DNA of 64,000 nt from Halobacillus sp. Nhm2S1 (lineage in GTDB: Bacteria; Bacillota; Bacilli; Bacillales; Halobacillaceae): the NCBI RefSeq assembly GCF_019599545.1, contig NZ_JAIEZV010000001.1:806001-870000 (forward strand), written 5' to 3'. The position numbers were made by a program, and so were the translations under genes. Below, one piece after another: positions 8,447 through 16,884 of this stretch. Below the pieces are notes generated by a model, which worked only from the letters and a program-made list of their open reading frames with translations, searched no databases and was not told where the DNA came from. Positions within the stretch are counted from its first letter, which is position 1. Each line of letters begins with the position of its first letter.

Positions 8447-9844
8447 TTAAAATATGAAATGGGCAATGACCACAATAATCGGCAGAGTAATGACAGTCCT
8501 TTGCAGGAAGATTATGGCCAGCTCCAAAACGGAAATCGGAATTTTTGATTTAACGAGCAGTACTCCGATTTCGGACATGTAAATCAACTGCGTCAGCGAT
8601 ACAGCGGCGATGACAAAGCGTGTCAATTCACTTTCAATACCCGAACCGATGACGGCCGGCAGGAACATGTCAGCGAACCCGACGAGCATGGCAGGAGCCG
8701 CTTGGGCCGCTTCAGGAATCCCCATCCATTGGAGGATAGGAACGATCGGCATCGACAAATACGTGAAAAATGGTGTGAATTCCGCAATAATCAAGGCCAC
8801 GGTTCCAAGTGCCATGACTAATGGAATCAAAGCGAAATAGATATCAAGAACCGTTTGTGCCCCTTGTTTACCGACTTCTTTTACACTCTTCACTTGTGAG
8901 GCTTTGTGGAGCGCTTTTTCCACTCCCCATTGAAAATTGGAAACTCCCTCAGGGGTTTCTTCAGATATTCTCATGCCTGTCCCTTCGTAATAGGTATCCG
9001 CCTTTCTCGATAAAGGAGGGATGCGGGGACAGATAAACGCCGCTACCAATCCGGCGACAACGACAGTCAGATAGAAAGGAACAAAATATTCTTCCAGTCC
9101 GATAAAACTGATCACGACCAAACTGAAAGCAATCGAATTAATGGAAAAGTTTGTGGCAATGATCGAGGCTTCCCGCTTCGTATAGTACCCCTCTTCGTAT
9201 TGCTGAGTGGTAATGAGGACACCGACCGTCCCTGCTCCCATCCAGGAAGCGAGCGCATCGATGGAAGACCGGCCGGGCAGCTTGAACACCGGTCTCATCA
9301 CCCGGCGGAGCATGGTGCCGATAAAATCCATCAAACCAAACTGCATGAGTAACGGCATCAGGACCCCTGCAAATAGGAACCAGGCAGCAAGCACAGGGAC
9401 AAGGGCATAGAGCATCGTTCCTCCTGTCACTTCAGACGTGATAACGGCTGGCCCTACTGCAAAAAGCGTCATAAGAGCAAATACAGCTCCAAGAATTCTC
9501 GTCACCAACCAGAAAGGATGAATATAAAAGAGCTGTTTCATAAATGGACGGTTCATGATCAAGGAAGGCTTAAAAGCTTTTGCAAAAATCGGGACGATGG
9601 CGGAAACCACTAAAATCCCAGTCATCAACCCTGGTAGAACGGGCTCTAAGTAGGCCTGTACCGTTTCTGCGAGAACACCGACACCGATTGTAATTTTCCC
9701 TCCGTAGGGAATCGGGAATAAAAATAAAAACACGCCCAATAACGAAGGAACGATGAACCAAAGGAAATTCCTTTTGGTTCGATAGCTTTCCGGTTTTGAC
9801 TCCGTATAGTCCTTCTCAAAGTCGTCCGTCTGTTTCACTTCCAT
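8447..9844 (-). CDS. YjiH-family nucleoside-recognition (Gate) membrane transporter
   Basis: A 465-residue protein with about 11 hydrophobic segments and two Gate-domain regions (residues about 150-260, containing LASWMGAGTVGVLITTQQYEEG split across loops, and about 370-460). It matches the YjiH family, which is predicted to be a transporter of unknown substrate. The start is ATG (MEVKQTDD), with AAGGAG 8 nt upstream; a GTG three codons earlier lacks such a site. It is the first gene behind the sigma-54 promoter and is followed by the aminotransferase, so import of an amino acid or amine used by that enzyme is a reasonable inference. Confidence 0.8.
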   Translation of the reverse strand: MEVKQTDDFEKDYTESKPESYRTKRNFLWFIVPSLLGVFLFLFPIPYGGKITIGVGVLAETVQAYLEPVLPGLMTGILVVSAIVPIFAKAFKPSLIMNRPFMKQLFYIHPFWLVTRILGAVFALMTLFAVGPAVITSEVTGGTMLYALVPVLAAWFLFAGVLMPLLMQFGLMDFIGTMLRRVMRPVFKLPGRSSIDALASWMGAGTVGVLITTQQYEEGYYTKREASIIATNFSINSIAFSLVVISFIGLEEYFVPFYLTVVVAGLVAAFICPRIPPLSRKADTYYEGTGMRISEETPEGVSNFQWGVEKALHKASQVKSVKEVGKQGAQTVLDIYFALIPLVMALGTVALIIAEFTPFFTYLSMPIVPILQWMGIPEAAQAAPAMLVGFADMFLPAVIGSGIESELTRFVIAAVSLTQLIYMSEIGVLLVKSKIPISVLELAIIFLQRTVITLPIIVVIAHFIF

Positions 9845-9910
9845 GTATTCCACTCCTTATAAAAGTAATAAAAAAGGCAAAGGAAATTTTCCATCCCTCA
9901 CCCTTTGTAT

Positions 9911-9927
9911 CGCAAGAATCATGCCAA
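9911..9927 (-). promoter_or_regulatory. sigma-54 (-24/-12) promoter
   Basis: The minus strand reads TTGGCATGATTCTTGCG. The invariant GG (9925/9924) and GC (9913/9912) are exactly 10 nt apart, and the boxes TGGCA and TTGC match consensus. It lies in the 87-base gap between the sigma-54 activator gene and the YjiH-type gene and points at the latter. Confidence 0.85.
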
Positions 9928-9931
9928 CCCT

Positions 9932-11293
9932 TCATTTTATTCTGTATTTTTTAAGTTTTCTGACTACTGTTGGTTGACTGATCCCTAAAGCCTCCGCCAT
10001 CTTCGTGGTCGTCCTGAATTTTTCTTTTGCTCGTTCAAGTCTATCTTTTTCCACTCGATTTAGAGTTTCGGCTAATGTTTCATCAAAATTATTCATTTTT
10101 GAATAATCCTCTCCCCTTTTACGATATCCTTCGGGTAAATCAGCAGGGTAGATGACTGGATTCGGAGAAGTCACCACTAAGCGCTCTAATAAATTGATGA
10201 GCTCTCTTACATTGCCACGCCACTCGTATGTATTCAAATCGTGCATGACTTCTCTGCTCAACACTCGCTTCCGTTTGTAACGGGCAGCGAAATGATCCAA
10301 AAAGGTATGGATGAGTGGGGTGATGTCTTCTTTCCGTTCTCTCAAAGGAGGGATCGTTATCGGTACGACATTCAACCGAAAATAAAGATCCTCCCGAAAC
10401 TCCTTATGATCGACCGCTTGATCCAGTTCCTTGTTCGTTGCACTGATTAACCGGAAGTCGGACTGAATTTCTTTGCGCCCTCCGACAGGATAAAATGATT
10501 TTTTCTGAATCAGTTTCAGAACCTTCACTTGATTCTGTAAGGAAAGCTCACCGATTTCATCCAAGAACATCGTCCCTCTATGGGCTAGTTCCGCGAACCC
10601 CTTTTTCCCGCCTTTAGTCGCTCCTGTGAAAGATCCCCCCTCGTAACCAAAAAGTTCAGCTTCAAACAAAGCGTCAGGAATCGCCCCGCAATTGACTTCT
10701 ATAAAAGGTCCGCCCGCTCGACTACTCTTTTCATGAATCCTTCTTGCGAGCTCCGTTTTCCCGACCCCGGATTCGCCGAGAAGAAGGACATTCGCATCCA
10801 CTCCCGCCACCTGATTGGCGGTTGCAAGAACTCTGCGCATCTCTTCACTTTTTCCGATGAAGGTTTCTTCCTTCTCTTGTTTCAAACGGTTCAACTCGTC
10901 ACGGACACGCTCCATCTCAATCGTCATTTCTTCCATACCTGCTTTGATTTCCATAAGTTCGGTCACATCATGAGAATAACTGACCACTCGAACGAGTTCC
11001 CCCTCATCGTCAAAAACGGGCAAACCTGTCACGAGCAGCTTTTTTCCATCGGCAACGGTTTGGACGAACGTCACCCGTTCCTGTGATTCCATCACCATAG
11101 GCGTTGCCAGGGGCGTAAATAATCCCTCTTTTTCCAAGTCATAAACCGATCTCCCAAGCAGCTCATCGGCATGGACGTCATAGACTTTTCCTGTCGCTTC
11201 ACTCACTTTGACAATCGTCCCATCTGTATTGGTAACAAGGATATCTTCCTGCAGTGAATGTAAAAGTGTTTTATATTCGGACCATTCGGACAT
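9932..11293 (-). CDS. sigma-54-dependent activator with PAS sensor and TyrR-type HTH
   Basis: A 453-residue enhancer-binding protein with a PAS domain (about 10-115), a short coiled linker, a central AAA+ domain with Walker A GESGVGKT (173-180), the sigma-54 contact loop GSFTGA (220-225, usually GAFTGA) and Walker B TMFLDEIGE (241-249). A C-terminal HTH (TTTKMAEALGISQPTVVRKL) resembles TyrR. It should open sigma-54 promoters after sensing a ligand through PAS. The start MSEWSEYK has GGGGG 5 nt before it; an upstream ATG has none. Three copies of one palindrome, two upstream of it and one inside it, suggest autoregulation and activation of the downstream promoter. Bacillus GabR-type activators of gab genes are a family precedent. 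Confidence 0.9.
   Translation of the reverse strand: MSEWSEYKTLLHSLQEDILVTNTDGTIVKVSEATGKVYDVHADELLGRSVYDLEKEGLFTPLATPMVMESQERVTFVQTVADGKKLLVTGLPVFDDEGELVRVVSYSHDVTELMEIKAGMEEMTIEMERVRDELNRLKQEKEETFIGKSEEMRRVLATANQVAGVDANVLLLGESGVGKTELARRIHEKSSRAGGPFIEVNCGAIPDALFEAELFGYEGGSFTGATKGGKKGFAELAHRGTMFLDEIGELSLQNQVKVLKLIQKKSFYPVGGRKEIQSDFRLISATNKELDQAVDHKEFREDLYFRLNVVPITIPPLRERKEDITPLIHTFLDHFAARYKRKRVLSREVMHDLNTYEWRGNVRELINLLERLVVTSPNPVIYPADLPEGYRKRGEDYSKMNNFDETLAETLNRVEKDRLERAKEKFRTTTKMAEALGISQPTVVRKLKKYRIK
10088..10107. promoter_or_regulatory. palindromic enhancer-like site, copy 1
   Basis: ATTATTCA-TTTT-TGAATAAT, a perfect inverted repeat with a 4-nt spacer inside the 3' part of the activator gene. 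It is about 170 bases upstream of the sigma-54 -24 box, the usual distance for an enhancer site. Confidence 0.65.
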
Positions 11294-11305
11294 GAAATCC
11301 CCCAC

Positions 11306-11325
11306 ATTATTCATGATTGAATACT
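11306..11325. promoter_or_regulatory. palindromic activator site, copy 2
   Basis: ATTATTCA-TGAT-TGAATACT with the same half-sites and 4-nt spacer, just upstream of the activator's chosen start. Probable autoregulatory site. Confidence 0.6.
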
Positions 11326-11367
11326 TTCTACAACTCTTGTCAAAACCTCTTCATTATCAATAGAATT

Positions 11368-11387
11368 ATTATTCATTTCTGAATATT
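11368..11387. promoter_or_regulatory. palindromic activator site, copy 3
   Basis: ATTATTCA-TTTC-TGAATATT, one mismatch from perfect, 62 bases upstream of copy 2 in the activator's promoter region. Confidence 0.6.
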
Positions 11388-11477
11388 TACAATTTATTAT
11401 ACCATAACCTTTGGTCTTAGTTGAGGAACGATAAAGTGATAGGATTTCAGTAACCACTCATCTCGAAAAAACTAAAA

Positions 11478-11510
11478 AGCGCAGAACTTTGATTGAAAGT
11501 GTTCTGCGCT
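11478..11510 (-). terminator. terminator after the FMN oxidase gene
   Basis: Ten-base-pair stem AGCGCAGAAC/GTTCTGCGCT followed on the minus strand by TTTTTAGTTTTTT, 14 bases past the stop. Confidence 0.8.
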
Positions 11511-11523
11511 AAACCCACCTTCA

Positions 11524-12693
11524 TCACCTTTTGGGATCAAGAAGGATGGTTTGATTCAATTCAGCAATCGACGAACAGCCACTTAAAGCCATAGTGATAT
11601 CCGTATCCGCCAGTAAATTCCTTAAAACCTCCTGCACTCCTTGTTCTCCGGCAACAGCCAGCCCGTACATGCAGGGCCGACCGACAAGTACGGCTTTCGC
11701 TCCTAGAGATACCGCTTTGACCACATCAGCTCCACGACGGATTCCACCATCCATCAGTACAGGGAGTTCTTTTCCTACGGCTTCAACAATCGCTGGAAGA
11801 GCGTCCAATGAACTCACGGCTCCGTCCACTTGCCGTCCACCATGATTGGAGACAATGATTCCATCCACGCCGTACTCATGCGCCATCTTCGCATCGTCCG
11901 GATGAAGAATGCCCTTAAGCAAGATTGGTAAATACGTATGCTCTCTTAAGAAAAGCAGATGTTCCCACGTTAACCCCGGATTACCGAACGTCTTTGTCCA
12001 GTGCATCACCGCCTCGGTAGGATTCTCTTCCGGTGAGGATTCAAGCCGGGAACGGAACACAGGGTCTGTAAAATAGTTCCCGACCCCTTCACCGATCAAG
12101 AATGGCAGGTACACATGCTTCAAATCCTTTTCCCGCCAGGCCATCATAGGTGTGTCCAGTGTGACGACAATCGCATCATATCCAGCCGCTTCTGCCCGCC
12201 GGACAAAACTTGCCGTCACCTCTGGATCTTTGTTCCAGTAAAGTTGAAACCATTTAGGCGCGTCCCCCATGACTTCGGCAATCTCCTCCATCGTTTTCGT
12301 AGAGGCAGAACTGGTGATGTATGGAATGTTCAAAGCAGCAGAAGCCTTTGCTGAAGCTAATTCTCCATCCTCATGAATAATCGACTGGACACCAATCGGG
12401 GCCTGCAGGAGAGGAGAACCATAGCTTTTCCCGAATAATTCTATGCTCAAGTCACGGGCTTCGACATTTGTGAGCATTCGCGGGACGATTTTATACCGGG
12501 TAAAGCTGTTAAGGTTATCTTTCAACGTTTCTTCGCCGCCTGCCCCTCCCGCTACGTAGTAGAAAGGACCATCTTCCAGAATTTCTCTCGCCTTCGCTTG
12601 CCATTCTTCATACGAAATAGGAAGCCGGTCAGGATCGGGCTTTGTCATCGTCTGGTAAACCTTGAATTGAACTTTGTTTCCAAAATTGGACAT
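11524..12693 (-). CDS. FMN-dependent alpha-hydroxy-acid oxidase (lactate 2-monooxygenase-like)
   Basis: A 389-residue protein of the alpha-hydroxy-acid oxidase family. It has the (beta/alpha)8 FMN barrel with FYYVAGGAGGEETLKDN near the N-terminus, FQLYWNKD, an ILLKGI lysine segment, VSNHGGRQVDGAVSSLDALP with the catalytic His-Gly-Gly-Arg, and the phosphate-binding DGGIRRGADVVKAV and VGRPCMYG. It should oxidise lactate or a similar 2-hydroxy acid; oxidase, monooxygenase and dehydrogenase cannot be told apart here. AGGAGG lies 8 nt before the ATG. It is divergent from the aldo/keto reductase, with a cre-like site in the shared region suggesting carbon catabolite control. Confidence 0.88.
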   Translation of the reverse strand: MSNFGNKVQFKVYQTMTKPDPDRLPISYEEWQAKAREILEDGPFYYVAGGAGGEETLKDNLNSFTRYKIVPRMLTNVEARDLSIELFGKSYGSPLLQAPIGVQSIIHEDGELASAKASAALNIPYITSSASTKTMEEIAEVMGDAPKWFQLYWNKDPEVTASFVRRAEAAGYDAIVVTLDTPMMAWREKDLKHVYLPFLIGEGVGNYFTDPVFRSRLESSPEENPTEAVMHWTKTFGNPGLTWEHLLFLREHTYLPILLKGILHPDDAKMAHEYGVDGIIVSNHGGRQVDGAVSSLDALPAIVEAVGKELPVLMDGGIRRGADVVKAVSLGAKAVLVGRPCMYGLAVAGEQGVQEVLRNLLADTDITMALSGCSSIAELNQTILLDPKR

Positions 12694-12764
12694 CCGTTAA
12701 CCTCCTCATTGCTTTCAGTGTAACTGGTGCATTTTCCCATCATGCACTTCTATCCTATCACATA

Positions 12765-12779
12765 ATGTAAGCGCTTCAT
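12765..12779. promoter_or_regulatory. cre-like site between the oxidase and reductase genes
   Basis: ATGTAAGCGCTTCAT fits the relaxed CcpA consensus WTGNAANCGNWNNCW with one mismatch. A separate GTGCAT-N9-ATGCAC inverted repeat lies at 12727-12747 and could be another regulator's site. Confidence 0.4.
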
Positions 12780-12959
12780 AAATGCTGTTGTATGAGATTA
12801 GAACGTATCCACTCGGTCAATCCTCGCTTTTTTCAACAATCTTCCAATGTACACGCTTACACTTGTTTACAGTTCCTCAGAGAAGGTAAAAGAATAAATG
12901 TTTACAGATCGAACGGCTTCCACCTGGAGCAGAAAATTAAAAAAGGAGTGCATGCCAAG

Positions 12960-13802
12960 ATGAGTCAATCCATCCCTGAAATTCAACTGAACGATGGTCT
13001 TACAATTCCTGCCTTAGGATTCGGGACCTACCGTCTGAACGGTAACCGCGGAGCTTCCGCCGTTCAAAGTGCCATAGATTCAGGCTACCGTTTAATCGAT
13101 ACCGCCTATAATTACGAAAATGAGGCGACGGTCGGAGAAGGAATCCGCCGCAGCAGCATCCCAAGAAATGAACTAAGAATTACATCCAAACTCCCTGGCC
13201 GGTACCACGAATACGACAAAGCCGTCACGGCCATCCAGGAATCCCTGTTCCGCGCGCAGCTGGACTATTATGATCTTTACTTGATCCACTGGCCGAATCC
13301 AAAGGAAGATTTGTATGTAGAAGCCTGGCAGGCGTTGATCGACGCCCAGAAATGGGGGCTGATCCGCTCGATCGGAGTATGTAATTTCCTCCCCGAACAT
13401 TTGGACCGTCTGGAACAAGAAACAGGCATCAAACCGAGCATGAATCAGGTGGAGCTCCATCCGTTTTTCAACCAGGAGGAACAAAGAGCTTATCATCAGG
13501 AGAAGCAGATCCAAACACAATCCTGGAGTCCATTGGCCCGCGTCCAAAACATCCTCGACAATGAGGTCATTCAATCCGTAGCCGATCATTACGACAAAAC
13601 GGTTTCTTAAGTCATTCTGCGCTGGCATTACCAGCTCGGGTCTGTCGCTATTCCGAAGTCTTCTTCCCCTCATCGTCAGAAGGAGAATTTATCGATTTTC
13701 GACTTTGCTCTTACTGAAGAAGATATGAACAGAATCAATCAATTAACTCAACCCGAGGGCCGAATGAATGACCAGGACCCTGCTACTTATCAGGAATTTT
13801 AA
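12960..13802 (+). pseudogene. aldo/keto reductase interrupted by one in-frame stop
   Basis: The full frame is 280 codons: ALGFGTYRLNG start region, catalytic tetrad D47, Y52, K77 and H110, and PSMNQVELHP. At codon 217 (13608-13610) a TAA breaks KTVS-stop-VILRWHYQLG, where relatives have a sense codon, usually Gln; CAA to TAA would be a single change. The same frame then continues through IPKS and ENL, the cofactor-binding loop, to a normal TAA at 13802. The truncated product would lack that loop. The start has GGAG 11 nt upstream. It is either a recent inactivation or a base-call error, and its intact terminator suggests the loss is recent. Confidence 0.85.
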
Positions 13803-13810
13803 TAACTGAA

Positions 13811-13850
13811 AGAGGAAAACAGGCTTCCAGCTGGAAGCCTGTTTTCCTCT
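13811..13850 (+). terminator. terminator, 20-bp perfect palindrome
   Basis: Two perfectly complementary 20-base arms meet without a spacer (centre GGCTTCCAG|CTGGAAGCC), followed by ATTTATAT. It lies 8 bases past the reductase stop. Confidence 0.75.
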
Positions 13851-14088
13851 ATTTATATAGAAGCACTTTAATACGAATTCCATTCCCTTATTCCTATGAT
13901 TTGAAAGCCTTGAAAACATATGTTTTGACTTCTATTCCTATATAATGAATGATGGCGATGCAAGGGATTTTACTACATAAGAAATCGTTCAAATAATATA
14001 TGAATATATGAAAAGGGTTTTCCACTTAAGAAATCGAATTTAATACAATAGAGATCACTGCACCAATCAAGTTTTAAGGGGGAGCAAT

Positions 14089-14817
14089 ATGACGCCAGAA
14101 AACCAAGTTTTTGATCAACTGTCCTTGGGTGTGATGGTGATCGATTTAGACTATCGGATTACGCAAATAAATGAAAAAGGCGCATGGCTTTTGCAAGTAA
14201 ACACAGAGGATGTAGTAGGAGAAAGTGTATACGACCTCTTTCCTGATGCCCCGGAAGAAGTACGCCACGTGGAACGAACTTTGCGGACATCCAAGGAATT
14301 TACGTTTGATGCGGTTCCTTTTCAGTGGGGAAAATATAATTTTTATTTTTCCATTCGCACCCGAATTCTAGAAAATAACGGAGAAGTTTATGGAGCGATG
14401 GTCGAGTACAATGATGTGACAGATTACTACGAGAAAGAACAACGGATGCGGAAATGGATGGAAGATATGTCTGTAAACGTCATCCCGTTGTCTGATGGCC
14501 TCGCCCTGTTACCCTTACAGCCGACCATGGACCAAATCGAATTCCAATACATTCTGGACAGGGGCTTACAGAATGTAGTAGATATGAAAGCCAACCAATT
14601 AATCATTGATTGTTCGACCCTCAGTACGGTGGACATCGTTTTCTTTGAAAAACTATCAAAACTCATCCAATCGCTATCATTAATGGGTATCCACGTGACG
14701 ATTTCCGGGATGAAGCCCGTACTATCCAAGCTGTGGGTGTCTTCTAACCTTCCACCGCTCCATGTAAAGTTTTTCACCAACTTACAGGTAGCTTTAAAGG
14801 ATTTAAACAACAAATAA
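14089..14817 (+). CDS. PAS-STAS domain protein (RsbR-like sensor)
   Basis: A 242-residue soluble protein. Residues about 1-115 form a PAS domain (LGVMVIDLDYRITQINEKG, then VVGESVYDLFP) and residues about 130-240 a STAS domain (LIIDCSTLSTVD, then FFEKLSKLIQSLSLMGIHVTI). This layout recalls RsbR-family stressosome proteins, which sense through the N-terminal domain and act through STAS, although those usually carry a globin-like sensor. No partner kinase or phosphatase gene is adjacent. AAGGGGGAG precedes the ATG. It is monocistronic, and its downstream partner is unknown. Confidence 0.82.
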   Translation: MTPENQVFDQLSLGVMVIDLDYRITQINEKGAWLLQVNTEDVVGESVYDLFPDAPEEVRHVERTLRTSKEFTFDAVPFQWGKYNFYFSIRTRILENNGEVYGAMVEYNDVTDYYEKEQRMRKWMEDMSVNVIPLSDGLALLPLQPTMDQIEFQYILDRGLQNVVDMKANQLIIDCSTLSTVDIVFFEKLSKLIQSLSLMGIHVTISGMKPVLSKLWVSSNLPPLHVKFFTNLQVALKDLNNK

Positions 14818-14875
14818 AGCAATCACGTTCTTTCTGTTTCGAATAATAAACGGATCGATACAGCATAAGAAAAAA

Positions 14876-14900
14876 AGCGCCCCACCAGGCTGGGGACGCT
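14876..14900 (-). terminator. terminator after the DUF3243 gene
   Basis: AGCGCCCCA-CCAGGC-TGGGGACGCT hairpin followed on the minus strand by TTTTTT, 8 bases beyond the stop. Confidence 0.8.
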
Positions 14901-14907
14901 TGTCACA

Positions 14908-15210
14908 TTAATTGGTTTGATCTGTTAATTTAACCAATACATGAGCCATATGTTCACGCTCTTCCTTATTGGCTACATTCCATAACTCGTTTAAGACTTT
15001 CTCTTCTCGGTTTCTTGGTTCTTCGTGCTCCGCCAGGTAATCAGCCACCCGCTTAGCTCCTTTGGAAAGACCTTCTTCTCCAAGTCCTAATTTTTCACCT
15101 TTTTGAACTTGATCACCTAAATAATCTTTAAAGCTGTCAAAATGCTGGAGAATCTCTTCTTTCTTTTCTTCATTCATTTGTTTTGCTGCGTGTTTCGGAT
15201 CTTGTGCCAT
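14908..15210 (-). CDS. DUF3243 family protein
   Basis: A 100-residue acidic, helical, soluble protein. It matches the DUF3243 (YmfJ-like) pattern: FDSFKDYLGDQVQKGEKLG, then GLSKGAKRVADYLAEHEEPRN, EEKVLNELWNVANKEERE and a C-terminal LVKLTD. The role is unknown. AAAGGAGGAG precedes the ATG. It is a single gene with its own terminator, divergent from the yjzC-like gene. Confidence 0.75.
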   Translation of the reverse strand: MAQDPKHAAKQMNEEKKEEILQHFDSFKDYLGDQVQKGEKLGLGEEGLSKGAKRVADYLAEHEEPRNREEKVLNELWNVANKEEREHMAHVLVKLTDQTN

Positions 15211-15391
15211 TCGAACTCCTCCTTTTATTCATGTGTATAGGTCGCTTCCTTTTTTTACATATTACTAAACGTTCGAACGCGCCGTTATGAATCATAGAAT
15301 ATCCAGCAAAATTTCCATGTTTTAACATTAGTTAAACGGGTATCAGTAGGTTGTGCGCACATAAAACCAATACAAAAAGGAGTTTTCAACT

Positions 15392-15580
15392 ATGGCTGAT
15401 CGTTACAAAACAGGAGAAAAAGCACCAGAAAACGGAACCTATGAATTTGATGGACTAGTAAACGAAGGTAATGAAAATGAGGTTACCAGTGACGAAAAAC
15501 ATATCGAATTATCAAGCGGAGATCAGTTCCCTCCGATTCGCTCCAATAAAGAAGCAGCTTATTGGAAAAAAGCCAAGTAG
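15392..15580 (+). CDS. YjzC-family small protein
   Basis: A 62-residue polar protein starting MADRYKTGEKAPENGTYEFDG and ending FPPIRSNKEAAYWKKAK. The RYKxGxKAPxxGxYxF opening and the FPPxRSxxxAYW ending are the YjzC family signatures. The function is unknown. AAAAAGGAG precedes the ATG. Monocistronic, followed by a strong hairpin terminator. Confidence 0.8.
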   Translation: MADRYKTGEKAPENGTYEFDGLVNEGNENEVTSDEKHIELSSGDQFPPIRSNKEAAYWKKAK

Positions 15581-15591
15581 AAGAAACATTG

Positions 15592-15624
15592 AAAATTCCT
15601 GAGCGGAACAGCTCAGGAATTTTT
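15592..15624. terminator. bidirectional terminator
   Basis: AAAATTCCTGAGC/GCTCAGGAATTTT stem with a 6-nt loop; T-rich on both strands. It ends the yjzC-like gene on the plus strand and the siderophore operon (stop at 15647) on the minus strand. Confidence 0.85.
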
Positions 15625-15646
15625 AATGCAATTCTGGATGAACACT

Positions 15647-16861
15647 TCAGGACCCGAAGGCCAACGCAGGCACACCACTCCCTATCACCCAATCATAAAG
15701 GTTTTGAGAGAATTTCACGCTCTTTTCTTCAGGAACCAACAGGCTCCATACAGAAGGGTGGCCGTCCATGGTCAAGACTTCCCCCCATCGATCCGATATC
15801 CTTTCTTTTATAGAAGAAACGCGCTTTCTCTTTTCTTCCCTACCTGCGAACACGAAGTGAATGGCTGCCCATCCATACGTCTGCTCCGCTTCCTTTATCC
15901 CTAAGGAAACGGTGTGCTCCTTCAGCGTAGACATGACCCGATCCAAATGGTCAGCTCTTATAGCGAGGAACGTTTCATCCTTACCACTCCATCCAAAGGA
16001 AGTTCCCACCGTGAGAAACTCATCAAGCCAATGGAAGAGATCACCATTGTCTGCTTCCGTGTTCAAACGTAAGAGACAGAGATTCTTTTCGTATGTCATC
16101 CCTATGGCAGGAGAACCTCCTCCACTTCCTTTACAATCGTGGATCACCGTTCCTTCCTCTAAGGTGAAGCTTGATCGGACCACAAGAGGAATGTTGTGCT
16201 TTTGGGCATGGCGAACAGCGCGAGGGTGGATGACCCCCGCTCCCATTTCCGCCATCGTCTGCATCTGGTCATAATCCATGCTGTGAATCTTTCTTGCGCC
16301 GGAAATGATACGTGGATCAGCGGTATAGACGCCATCAACATCTGTAAAGATTTCACACCGATCGGCTTTCAGTGCTGCAGCAAGAGCGGCTGCCGTCGTA
16401 TCCGACCCGCCTCGTCCGAGCGTACAGATCTCTCCATTTGCTGCACACCCCTGAAATCCGGCAACCACGGCAATTTTACCTTCATCCAAGACTTCCTGAA
16501 TGTTTCGGGTATGTACCGCTTTGATTTTAGCGTTACCATGGACATATTCGGTCTCAATTCCTGCCTCCTGTCCCGTCATCGCGACGGATCCAACGCCCAG
16601 CTCTTGAAGAGCGAGGGCCATAAGCGCGGAAGAAACTTGTTCGCCAGTGGATAGTAGCAAGTCCTTTTCCCTTCCGCAAGAGGATGGGTTTACTTCCTGA
16701 CAGAGTCTCATCAGTTCGTTTGTTTGGTCCCCCATAGCGGAAACAACGACAACGACGTCGTTTCCTTTTTCTTTTTCTGAGCGGGCACGTGCGGCCACTT
16801 TCTTGATTCGTTCCGGTGACTGCAGGGAACTACCTCCGAATTTTTGTACAATAATGGCCAT
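15647..16861 (-). CDS. aspartokinase in the siderophore operon
   Basis: A 404-residue aspartate kinase. The kinase domain is intact: KFGGSS (7-12), STGEQ (71-75), GRGGSD (149-154) and TDVDGVYTADP (173-183). After about residue 255 the regulatory tandem-ACT region is recognisable in length but divergent (AIGMTYEKNLCLLRL onwards), so lysine/threonine feedback may be lost; this is an inference. It makes aspartyl phosphate, leading to aspartate semialdehyde, the acceptor from which the first gene of this operon makes diaminobutyrate. It follows the last NIS synthetase by 23 bases and precedes the operon terminator, so it is probably a pathway-dedicated enzyme, as Ask is in ectoine clusters. GAGG lies 8 nt before the ATG. 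Confidence 0.88.
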   Translation of the reverse strand: MAIIVQKFGGSSLQSPERIKKVAARARSEKEKGNDVVVVVSAMGDQTNELMRLCQEVNPSSCGREKDLLLSTGEQVSSALMALALQELGVGSVAMTGQEAGIETEYVHGNAKIKAVHTRNIQEVLDEGKIAVVAGFQGCAANGEICTLGRGGSDTTAAALAAALKADRCEIFTDVDGVYTADPRIISGARKIHSMDYDQMQTMAEMGAGVIHPRAVRHAQKHNIPLVVRSSFTLEEGTVIHDCKGSGGGSPAIGMTYEKNLCLLRLNTEADNGDLFHWLDEFLTVGTSFGWSGKDETFLAIRADHLDRVMSTLKEHTVSLGIKEAEQTYGWAAIHFVFAGREEKRKRVSSIKERISDRWGEVLTMDGHPSVWSLLVPEEKSVKFSQNLYDWVIGSGVPALAFGS

Positions 16862-16884
16862 CCTTCATTCCTCTTTTCGTCAGA

